Of a stretch of 26,175 nt of DNA, positions 18,642 to 26,175 are shown one piece after another (position 1 is the stretch's first letter; each line of letters begins with the position of its first letter). Origin of the DNA: Bacteroidota bacterium (GTDB taxonomy: Bacteria > Bacteroidota > Bacteroidia > Chitinophagales > Chitinophagaceae); NCBI GenBank assembly GCA_016706595.1, contig JADJJH010000004.1, positions 1-26,175 of the forward strand, given 5' to 3'. The translations under genes and the position numbers were made by a program. The notes below the pieces were generated by a model. The model saw nothing but the letters and a program-made list of their open reading frames with translations. It did no database searches and had not been told where the DNA came from.

Positions 18642-19405
18642 TTCTTCCAAAGCGGATTTGTTTCCCACAATTTTTCCAATTCTTCTTTATCACGCATGGT
18701 ATCCATACATTTCCAAAACCACGATGACGGAAGCCAACAATTTGTTTATTACTTGGCCTAGGTCATACATCGGTTGCCGTTCCACATCACTTCATCGATA
18801 TTGGGATTCGATAAATAATCTTTGATGCGGGTTCAATCACAAAAACCACCATTAATCCAAGTACCGCTATCTTCCGGCTTTTCTTCGAATTGATTTACGG
18901 TACCATCTTCTTCCATGTTTACCACACCAAATCGGCTACTAGGTTGTATAGTCGTCATGGTACAAATTTTGCCGTGTTGTTGATGAAAATTGATCAGTGA
19001 ATTGATATCCACATCACAAACTCCATCGCCATAAGTAAGCATAAATGTTTCGTTATTGGTATACGATAAAACTCTTTTTAATCTTCCTCCGGTCATGGTA
19101 TCCACACCGGTATCTATCATCGTAATTTTAAAAGGCTCGGCATTGGCATTATGAATTTCTACTTTATTATCTTTCAAATCAACGGTTACATCGGCATTAT
19201 GCAAAAATAGTTTGTAAAATATTCTTTGATCATCCACCCTTTGTAACCGCAACACAATAAATTCATTATGTCCTTGAGATGGCATATATATTCATAATAT
19301 GCCACAACATGGGTTTGCCGCCAATTTCAATCATGGGTTTAGGTCTTAGATGACTTTCTTCAGAAATGCGGGTACCTAATCCGCCGCAAATAATACTACT
19401 TTCAT
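18635..19405 (-). CDS. rfbF: Glucose-1-phosphate cytidylyltransferase (frameshifted)
   Basis: Activates glucose 1-phosphate with CTP to CDP-glucose, the entry step to CDP-linked deoxy sugars. The start MKVV is followed by the damaged GGLGTRISEESHLRPKPMIE, the nucleotidyltransferase signature, and GGKPMLWHIMNIY. Then GHNEFIVCCGYKGWMIKEYF-like sequence is recovered across frames, followed by NNETFMLTYGDGVCDVDI and NQFEEKPEDSGTWINGGF, characteristic of RfbF. It ends NPLWKKW before TAA at 18635-18637. About 257 residues. Several breaks near 18690-18830, 19255 and 19385. First gene of the minus-strand cluster. No clear TAnnTTTG box is seen upstream. Confidence 0.88.
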
Positions 19406-19552
19406 GCAATAAATTTAATTCTTAAAACAAGTTCAATATGCCTATCTGAAGCTTGTGATTCCAAGTCTTTTAGGCAAATTTCTATCAGGAAATGCGCTGC
19501 AAGATAATTCATAGGCTGCCGAATATGAAGAAAAAATAATGTTAATTGAATG

Positions 19553-19568
19553 ATACCTTTTAAGGTAT
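19553..19568. promoter_or_regulatory. Perfect palindrome between rfbF and the LytTR gene
   Basis: ATACCTTTTAAGGTAT is a perfect inverted repeat of 7+2+7 bases. It ends 18 bases before the regulator's ATG, within the 181-base divergent intergenic region. Its place suggests an operator. TACCTTTT within it also resembles a -7 box, so it could be a promoter for the regulator. Confidence 0.4.
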
Positions 19569-19586
19569 TTGAATTAGTTTTACAAT

Positions 19587-20329
19587 ATGAGGGTTATTAT
19601 TGTTGATGATGAAATAACAAGCTCACAGGTATTAGAGGAATTGATAAAACACTACTTGCCACAACTTGAGGTGATTGCTATTTGCAACAAACCTTCAGAT
19701 GCAGTATCAAAAATATCTGTCCTTAAACCTGACATTGTTTTTATGGATATCGAGCTTCCGGTATGAGTGGATTCGATATTTTGGAAAAAATACCCAATAT
19801 TAATTTTGAAGTAATTTTTACTACTGCCCACACGAAATACGGCATTAAAGCGATTCAGTTTAGCGCCATAGATTATTTATTGAAACCTATCAACGTTGAA
19901 GAATTAAAATTGCCATACAACGTGTTGAAGACATAGGCCTTTTCAAATCCACTTGAAAAAATTAAGAACCTTTTTGAAAATGTTCAATTGATGAAACAAA
20001 ATCATCCATTCAACCGAGTGGCTTTCCACTTCAGATGGCTTGAAATTTATACATCTCGACCATATTTTGCGTTGCATGGCTTCCAATAATTATACCTATA
20101 TCTTTCTCACCAATAACGACAAATTCTGATTTCAAAATCGCTGAAGGACATTGAAAATATATTGCCCGAATCAGGTTTCTGTCGGATTCATAATTCACAT
20201 CTGGTAAATCTCAAATATATTAGTAAGTTTATTAAAGGTGATGTCAATACTTTAGTGATGAACGATAACACCGAACTGGAAGTGAGCAGAAGAAAGAAAG
20301 AAGAGTTAGTGAAAATTTTAAACCTTTGA
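19587..20329 (+). CDS. LytTR-family response regulator (frameshifted)
   Basis: A two-domain regulator. The receiver domain starts MRVIIVDDEITSSQVLEELI, with the DD acidic pair. KPDIVFMDIELP carries the phosphoacceptor aspartate. FTTAHTKYGIKAIQFSAIDY and LLKPINVEEL supply the conserved Thr and Lys. The C-terminal LytTR DNA-binding domain is recognised from CMASNNYTYIFLTN, RIHNSHLVNLKYISKFIKGD and a final VSRRKKEELVKIL. About 245 residues with breaks near 19760, 19910-20040 and 20125. No histidine kinase gene is adjacent. A small secreted protein gene begins four bases after its stop, and the rfb cluster is divergent. Confidence 0.87.
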
Positions 20330-20333
20330 TTTT

Positions 20334-20989
20334 ATGAAAATACGTTGGCAAATTTTGCAATGCCCGATTTACTACCCTATTGCTTGTTTTTTATTAGCGA
20401 CATTACATGGATTCACTCAAAAAGTGTTTTCAGAAGGCGTGATAAAATACGATGTGTTTTGAATAATGAAGTGAGCCGCAAAGGTATCTATCTCATCACA
20501 ATCAAAACCGGATTTATTAAACGTGAATTGGTTATGAACTCGGGCTACGATAATGTAATTATCTTTAATCATAAAACTGGCACAAGCATTTCATTAAATG
20601 TAAATGATGATGACAAGTATGCGTTACAGCTTACCGCAACTGAAGTTCTTGAAAAGAATAAACAGTTTGAGAAAGCAGAATTTAGAGCCGGAAGTGATAC
20701 TAAAAAAATTGCCGGCTATAGCTGTCAACAACAAACGATTACGTATAAAAATAAAGAAAAAGCCAATTTTTATTATACTGCCGATTTAATTCCATCGAGT
20801 GAACATTTTAATACCATGTTTCCCGGACTAAAAGGCATTCCTTTAGAGTATGAAGTAAAGGCAGCTAATAACTCGTCGATGAAATTTATAGCGCAACGAG
20901 TTGAAATTAAAAGCATTGACCTGAGTAGTTTTGACATTCCAAAGGATTATAAAATTGTAACAAAAGCCGAATTGGAGAAAATCAAATAA
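20334..20989 (+). CDS. Secreted hypothetical protein, DUF4412/GLPGLI-like (one frameshift)
   Basis: The ATG at 20334 gives a signal peptide, MKIRWQILQCPIYYPIACFL followed by LATLHGFTQ. A frame break near 20440-20465 joins it to the long frame. The body contains KYDVFLNNEVSRKGIY, then a series of beta-strand-like segments such as FIKRELVMNSGYDNVIIFNH. KKIAGYSCQQQTITYKNKEK is a characteristic turn of secreted DUF4412-like Bacteroidota proteins. FPGLKGIPLEYEVKA and DLSSFDIPKDYKIVTKAELE complete it. Length about 218 residues. Likely periplasmic or extracellular; function unknown. Gap of four bases to the regulator suggests co-transcription. Confidence 0.7.
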
Positions 20990-21033
20990 TTGGTATCCTT
21001 AAGACCTTTCACTTTTGATAGTACTTTCGCCGC

Positions 21034-21591
21034 ATGAAATTTTTGATTGTCGGACTAGGGAATATCGGCTTCGAATATGCAGAAACCAGACATAATATTG
21101 GCTTTGATGCTAGATGTATTTAAAAAAGCATCATGGTGTTTTTGTAAGTGATCGATTAGTTTATACTTGTGAAATAAAATTTAAAGGTCGAAGTATACTA
21201 TTAATAAAACCCACTACCTATATGAATTTAAGTGGAAGAGCTTTTAAATATTGGATGGATAAAGAAAAAATTCAGATTGAAAACACCTTAACCATTTTAG
21301 ATGATTTAGCTTTTCCGCTACACGTGATGAAACTTCGTGCATCGGGTTCGGATGGAGGGCATAATGGATTAAAAAGTATTCAAGAAAGTATTGGTTCACA
21401 AAACTATCCTCGATTGCGATTTGGTATTGGCAATGATTTTGCAAAAGGAAAGCAAGTGGATTATGTATTAGGAAAATGGAAAGATGCTGAAATTCCTTTT
21501 AGTGAACCAAAAGCTGGAAGCATGTTGCACAATCATAGAAAATTTTTGCACAATAGGTTTAGAACGAACGATGAATGCATGTAATCACTAA
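21034..21591 (+). CDS. pth: Peptidyl-tRNA hydrolase (frameshifted)
   Basis: Pth releases peptides from prematurely dissociated peptidyl-tRNA and is generally essential. MKFLIVGLGNIGFEYAETRH contains the active-site Asn (GLGN) and the catalytic His (RHNIGF). After one frame break at 21105-21115 the frame reads LLIKPTTYMNLSG, LTILDDLAFPLHVMKLRASG with the catalytic Asp, then GSDGGHNGLKSI. The C-terminal frame shifts near 21505 and ends TIGLERTMNACNH at 21591. About 186 residues, the normal size. A TACTTTCG sequence just upstream (21021-21028) resembles a degenerate -7 box. Confidence 0.92.
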
Positions 21592-21704
21592 AATTTGAAC
21601 CATGAAATAAAAGATTGACAATTCGCAAAATCAAAACAAATTTTTATTGCCGAATTCCCGACTTTAAATACCAGGATTACAAATAAAAACAAGAACTAAA
21701 ACAT

Positions 21705-22306
21705 ATGAAAATATTTTGTGTAGGCAGAAACTACGAACATGCTAAAGAATTACAAAATGAAATTCCAAGTTCATGAGTAATTTCATGAAACCGCATACAG
21801 CTTTGTTAAGTGATGGAAAGGATTTTTATTATCCGAATTTCACCAATGACCTTCATTACGAATGTGAAATCGTATTACGGATTTGTAAAATGGGAAGGCT
21901 ATTTCAGAAAAATTTGCAAGTACCTATTATGATGCCATCACTTTAGGAATCGATTTTACCGCTCGCGATTTACAGCAACATCAAAGAAAAAGGCTTTGCC
22001 TTTGGGAAATTGCAAAGCCTTGACCATTCGGCAGTGATTGGCAATTGGAAACCATATCAAATGAAGAAAAAGCGAAACCGCTATTGTTTAAATTAGATAA
22101 AAATGGCGAAACAGTTCAAAACGGAAATACGGCAGATCTCATGTATAGCTTTGAAAAGATCATTGCTTATATATCAAGTTTCTTTACCTTAAATATGGGT
22201 GATATAATTTTTACCGGAACGCCACAAGGTGTTGGTCCTGAAAAATTGGCGATCAGTAAGTGCCACTTTATTTGACGAAGAGTTATTAAATTTTTCGATC
22301 AAATAA
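21705..22306 (+). CDS. Fumarylacetoacetate hydrolase family protein (frameshifted)
   Basis: FAH-family enzymes cleave or isomerise beta-diketo or oxalo-acids with a bound metal; many small bacterial members are acylpyruvases or oxaloacetate decarboxylases. The start MKIFCVGRNYEHAKELQNEI is highly characteristic. NDLHYECEIVLRI contains the ExE metal ligands, and LGIDFTARDLQQH the ligand aspartate. Then DHSAVIGNW is followed by the 22045-22260 frame with LNMGDIIFTGTPQGVGP, the family signature near the C-terminus. Ends LLNFSIK at 22306; about 203 residues. Four or five indels. Convergent with the polyprenyl synthase gene. Confidence 0.87.
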
Positions 22307-22413
22307 TATGGGTAATACAAAAGCCCTGATACATTCATTATGCAAATTGTTCAAACCCTTTATTCACGTAAGTCAACGCTTCCGATAGCAATTGGAATTG
22401 AAAAATTTGCATG

Positions 22414-22431
22414 CCTCGTCTGAGGTCTTTT
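22414..22431 (+). terminator. Candidate terminator after the FAH-family gene
   Basis: CCTCGTCTGAGG (4-bp stem, GTCT loop) is followed by TCTTTTATT. It is about 110 bases after the gene. The same spacer holds CAATTGGAATTG (22389-22400) and an 8-bp inverted repeat ATTACAAA/TTTGTAAT (22533-22559). No gene in 22307-22585. Confidence 0.35.
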
Positions 22432-22585
22432 ATTCCTACCCTTCTATTAATTCACATATTTTCATGGTTTTGCCATGCAATTCGTTCAAATAAAATCAAC
22501 ACAGCGAAATTGATTATCTGAAGACATTCTTTATTACAAATAGAATCTACTTTTGTAATAAGTGGATAGAAGAGTGTTATAGATT

Positions 22586-23554
22586 CTAAAATTCTCGATG
22601 CAAAAGCAAAGTTGCTATTTCACGTGTAAATGAACTTTTCGTTTCGATAAAACCGGGGGCTTTTTCGAGGGCTGCAAATGCTTTCTCGGAATAGATATCA
22701 ATTTCCGTTTCGGATCAGTTTTCACACCTTTTGAGTCAAAAAAAAGCCAGGTGTCTTTTACTTTATTATCATCCTTTCTTAATAATAAATTTGCCAAGGT
22801 CTCGCGCTCTTGTTCGTTTGAGAGTTCATAAGCTTTAGTAGAAAATAAGTTTTCTTATTCGATAAAATATCACCACCAATTTGCTTTCCGGTTTTTTGCT
22901 GCATCTCCATACAAATCCAAATAATCATCCATCAATTGAAATGCCATTCCAATAGATTTACCAAAAGTATATAGCACTTCCGAACAACCATCAGTAGCAC
23001 CTCCAAGCATGGCACCAAGTTTCATGGAAGCACCCAATAAAACCGAAGTCTTTAGTTCTATCATGGGCATATACTGATCGAGCGAAATAAATGATTGTTT
23101 CTCAAATCCATATCTAATTGCTGTCCTTCGCAAATTTGAATGGGCCGTTTTATTAAACAACTGAATCACCGAATGAATATGCTCAGTATTTAATTTATTG
23201 AGATGTTCGTAAAGCATAAATTTTCCATCACATCGCCCGAAAGTATGGCGGTTGCATTACCATATTTTTCATGCACGGTTGGATTTCCTCTCCGAAGTGG
23301 CGCATGATCCGATATCGTCATGCATTAAGTAAAATTATGGAATAACCTCAATGGCTACTGCCGTGTTTTACATTATCGTTGATATCGGCAACAATCCCTC
23401 ATGACTCATCAAACATAAAATCCGGTCGAACCCGTTTACCGCCCATATTCAACAAATAAGAACATGGATTTCGTATAACGTATTCGGAAATTCGGGAAAT
23501 TGATGTTGAGAAAAATTGTTCAAACTCGTCAACAAACTCATTAAATGCATGCAT
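22586..23554 (-). CDS. Polyprenyl diphosphate synthase (frameshifted)
   Basis: Trans-isoprenyl diphosphate synthase that extends allylic diphosphates with isopentenyl diphosphate, for the side chain of menaquinone or other isoprenoids. Start MHAFNEFVDEFEQFF. NMGGKRVR holds the conserved GKR, followed by a damaged first aspartate-rich motif LMHDDI.., then RRGNPTVHEKYGNA. The frame 23217-22870 reads HSVIQLFNKTAH and FQLMDDYLDLYGD, containing the second aspartate motif. The C-terminal part is in two frames, ending REIATLLLHREF. Length about 323 residues. Chain length cannot be told. Whether it works with the UbiD-type enzyme 14 kb away is unknown. Confidence 0.87.
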
Positions 23555-23635
23555 GTAGTAAAAATAATTGAAAAGCATTGAAAATGAAATTCTAGACTCA
23601 AATTCTTCAAAGCCTAACCTATTAATTCAAATCTT

Positions 23636-24839
23636 GATGTAAATTTAACGCCCAGGAATATTTCAACCGACAAACTTCAAAATTCATTCTATCCTTCGAA
23701 ACAAGTTAAGGAAAATAATTTCATTAAAATAACATTGGGGGCAATTATCAAGGCAATGAACCAATCTGAAACAAATCATTATCAAAAAGTAATGATTAAA
23801 AAACAGGGTAGTCTTAGCTTCACACTTCGGGATAAAACCAATGATATCACCAAAAACTTCACCTATGAAGATGGGCTTATCCATCTGCGCGGTTATCTTA
23901 CAGATGGATTTTTTAACTTGTAATTTGTTTACTAATATCAGACCCACAATTAGAAGTGTTGAAAAACGGGAAAACGGTATTCAGAGAAAAAGCAGCATCA
24001 CATCATTCAATCCAAGAAAATCATGATAGGCAGAAGCAACGCATATTGTTACAGAAGGGAAAAATTATCTTCACGATTTGGACATTACGCTAAAGATGGC
24101 GGTGTATTAAAACACGGTCAGATAAATATCGACAAATCAACCATTATATTGAATTGCTTGCTCCGATGTTAAAACAATTGCCGCTTGAAGGCAACTACAA
24201 ATCAGTGATATGGGTTCAAGTAAGGGATTTATCTTACATTTGGCATAACGAGTTACTTAACGGATTCGCTCGAGCTGGAAGTAGATATTACAGGCGTTGA
24301 GTATCGAGAGGATTTGGTTCAAAATGTAATCAAATAGCGTTAAAAATTATTTACAAATTTACATTTTGTACAGTCCGACATTACTTCATTCAATAACAAA
24401 GCAAAGCTATGGTTGATTGCTTTACATGCTTGTAGGATACCGCAACCGACGATGCAATGTATAAAGGCATTGAAGCCGCAGTAAATTGATAGTGGTTGCG
24501 CCTTGTTGTCATAAAAGAAGTTCGAAAGGCTATTGTGTCTTCTAAAAAACAAAATGAGCTAGATTTTATTATTAGACTTGGCATATTATTGGAGCGACAG
24601 GCAGAGATGATTACGGATAGCATGCGAGCTTTAATACTTTGAATATTTTGGATATAAGGTAAAAAGTATTTGAATTTATTGGATGTACATACGCCAAAAA
24701 ACATTTTTAATCGTTGGTGAATTACATGAAATCAATCCTATTTCTCAAACAAAATTCATGAAAATTAAAAGCCCGCATGGAGTTTTTTGGCATTCTACAG
24801 CAAAAATTATCAACAATCCCGGATTATAGAAAGTTTTAA
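23636..24839 (+). CDS. SAM-dependent methyltransferase, Methyltransf_32-like (frameshifted)
   Basis: The reconstructed protein opens with NNFIKITLGAIIKAMNQSE and IKKQGSLSFTLRDKTNDITK plus NFTYEDGL, an N-terminal region found in Bacteroidota methyltransferases. The catalytic domain has INHYIELLAPMLKQLP, then SDMGSSKGFILH (SAM-binding DMGSGKG variant), GVEYREDLVQKCNQIAL, IALHACDTATDDAMYKGIEA-like sequence, and VVAPCCHK. The HAC and PCCHK elements are typical of the Methyltransf_32 / RlmN-unrelated rRNA- or tRNA-type enzymes. It ends IPDYRKF at 24839. About 400 residues with ten or so indels. The start codon is not resolved; the frame is open from about 23610. Substrate unknown. Confidence 0.75.
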
Positions 24840-24892
24840 TACCTGATTGCAAATTCTAGTTAAGAAAATTCAGATTTTCAAAACGAAATCAA

Positions 24893-25083
24893 AAAAGGTT
24901 TGCGTCTTGCTTGCGGTAAACACTTAATACCAACTTAATTTTTAGGGAGTCCAAACTACCATTAAAATCATAGAGTGGTTTCACCGATTGATAGCTGTTC
25001 AGACCAAATTGTAATTGTGTAGCAGATATCACTTCGGTATTATTTTGAATGTTTACCTGATTTCATGCCTTTATTTGATAATA
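24893..25083 (-). pseudogene. Possible gene fragment on the minus strand
   Basis: The minus strand reads QVNIQNNTEVISATQLQFGL and then NSYQSVKPLYDFNGSLDSLK, IKLVLSVYRKQDANLF, which has protein-like composition with alternating hydrophobic residues. No start or upstream continuation is seen, and the surrounding spacer 24840-25206 shows nothing else recognisable. It could be a relic of an outer-membrane or secreted protein gene, or chance. Low confidence. Confidence 0.2.
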
Positions 25084-25206
25084 TATAAAGCAAACACTTC
25101 AGCATGAAATGAGGCACGACTGATCCCGATTACAAAGCGAGATTGTTCTACGAATTATCCTGACTGTAAACGTAGTTTGACAAACGAAAACAATTAAACT
25201 AAACAC

Positions 25207-25671
25207 ATGAAACAAATAGTATTCGTCTTACTTTTTTTTAATCACCATACCAGCCTTGCGCAGGTTCAGGCTATTATATTCTGGCTAAAGGGAGCAGATG
25301 GGAAAACGACAACCATAAACGGCATCACTTCTCTCAATAAAAACAACTTAAATGGCAATTTTCGATTAATAGAATATATTCCGGAAAATATGAAAGTCGG
25401 AGCTACCGAGTTAGTCACTTTTTTTATATCCAAGCAGGATGAAAAGCTCATCAATTTATCATTGAATTGCGCTAAGGCCGTTAATTTACATTATACCTTT
25501 TCTGACCAAAATGGGAAACACAAACTTGATGGCAAAATAAGCAATACGCATCGAATTGAATTTATACCTTACGACCTTACTAAGTTTAAAGAAGGTGCTT
25601 ATACTCCTTCATTTTATAACGATAGCAACGAATTGCTCTATACTTACGAATTCGAAAAGATTAACCTATAA
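25207..25671 (+). CDS. Small secreted protein, unknown function
   Basis: An intact 154-residue frame starting MKQIVFVLLFFNHHTSLAQV, a Sec signal peptide with probable cleavage after LAQ. The mature part (NGITSLNKNNLNGNFRLIEY, then KVGATELVTFFISKQDEKLI, FKEGAYTPSFYNDSNELLYT) looks all-beta and may be an immunoglobulin-like domain. No cysteine pair or catalytic motif is recognised. It lies 19 bases before the next secreted protein gene and may be co-transcribed. Function unknown. Confidence 0.65.
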   Translation: MKQIVFVLLFFNHHTSLAQVQAIIFWLKGADGKTTTINGITSLNKNNLNGNFRLIEYIPENMKVGATELVTFFISKQDEKLINLSLNCAKAVNLHYTFSDQNGKHKLDGKISNTHRIEFIPYDLTKFKEGAYTPSFYNDSNELLYTYEFEKINL

Positions 25672-25690
25672 TACATTTCCCTAAAGCGAT

Positions 25691-26175
25691 ATGAAATTTA
25701 CTTTTTCCTTGCTAATAATACAAACAACCTTTTTTACAAGTCTGCAACTTAAAGCCCAATGTAGAACGGTTGTGGTTTTTTACAACAAAATCGCTTAGAA
25801 ATAGGCATTGCCAATAATGGTGCTTAAGGAACACCTGAAAATGTCCGATTGGGTATCCATCCCAACATCCACCGTTGTTTGCTACCACATACAACCGAGG
25901 TAACTACAGCTTATATCCAACACACACAACCGCGCTTGATTTGTTGCAGATTGGGATTCGAATGGATGGGCAGTAGGTACTCCACCTATTTTGGTGAAAC
26001 TACTTTTTACCTGGTACACCACAAGAGGGTTGGTCGATAAATTGGCGGCGTTCGATGTACATGCGTATAGCTCGAATATCAAACTAGCGGAACAACCGGG
26101 TTTACGGAACGCCGACTGGAACCAATCAATATGTAACTACAGCAGGCGGCGTAACCCTACCTCATTATGGTCGGG
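25691..26175 (+). CDS. Secreted surface protein, 5' part only (frameshifted, cut by window end)
   Basis: MKFTFSLLIIQTTFFTSLQL followed by KAQCR is a signal peptide with cleavage after KAQ. A frame break near 25795 follows. Downstream pieces in shifting frames include TALDLLQIGIRMDGQ and GTPTGTNQYVTTAGGVTLPH, low-complexity Thr/Gly-rich sequence common in large cell-surface or T9SS-exported proteins. At least four frame breaks. The gene continues beyond 26175, so domain content cannot be judged. Confidence 0.5.

Noticed and set aside
6572..23554. A single quinone-synthesis operon linking ubiD and the polyprenyl synthase
   Set aside because: They are about 14 kb apart and on opposite strands, with unrelated genes between them.
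1..26175. Programmed frameshifting or recoding to explain broken genes
   Set aside because: Breaks occur at many unrelated positions in both directions, several per gene, with no common slippery sequence.
1..26175. CRISPR array, prophage, transposase or integrase
   Set aside because: No regularly spaced short repeats with unique spacers, and no recognisable mobile-element or phage protein in any frame; the repeats found are dispersed and intergenic.

Overview
The window looks like chromosomal DNA of an uncultured or poorly polished member of the Bacteroidota, probably near the Chitinophagales/Sphingobacteriales. Three things point there. Genes carry promoter boxes of the TAnnTTTG type with no clear Shine-Dalgarno sequences. 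Secreted proteins end in type IX secretion (T9SS) sorting-like domains. The encoded products resemble Bacteroidota family members. Base composition is AT-rich. The most conspicuous technical property is a very high density of single-base insertions and deletions: aroB, aroA, mdh, clpP, icd, ubiD, pth and even a tRNA are interrupted. Because these are mostly essential housekeeping genes, the breaks are best read as uncorrected long-read errors, not pseudogenes. CDS coordinates below therefore span the reconstructed gene across frames.

Layout. 1-2730 (+): unrecognised gene end, then aroB and aroA (shikimate pathway), coupled by an ATGA overlap. 2833-4720 (-): mdh and clpP, separated by a copy of a dispersed repeat. 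4973-6383 (+): tRNA-His with promoter and terminator, then an E. coli-type NADP isocitrate dehydrogenase. 6572-11528 (+): a UbiD-type decarboxylase, a secreted protein with a sorting-like tail, and a secreted cytochrome c/PHM-like copper protein with a T9SS tail. 11529-11920: intergenic block with a GC-rich repeat-like element. 11921-13146 (+): a second, eukaryote-type NADP isocitrate dehydrogenase. 13147-16128: three repeat copies in the same orientation separating a lipoprotein alpha/beta hydrolase, a DUF433/DUF5615 toxin-antitoxin pair and an SRPBCC protein.

16129-19405 (-): a compact nucleotide-sugar operon (rfbF, rfbG, rfbC-like epimerase, rfbD-like reductase) predicted to make a CDP-linked 6-deoxy sugar. 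A divergent LytTR response regulator (19587) and a small secreted protein follow. 21034-24839: pth, an FAH-family hydrolase, a convergent polyprenyl diphosphate synthase and a SAM-dependent methyltransferase. 25207-26175: two secreted proteins, the last cut by the window end.

The main candidates for new biology are the dispersed repeat family that sits at gene 3' ends, the GC-rich element at 11689-11801, the secreted cytochrome c-copper monooxygenase-like fusion, and the CDP-sugar cassette that lacks the C-3 dehydratase.
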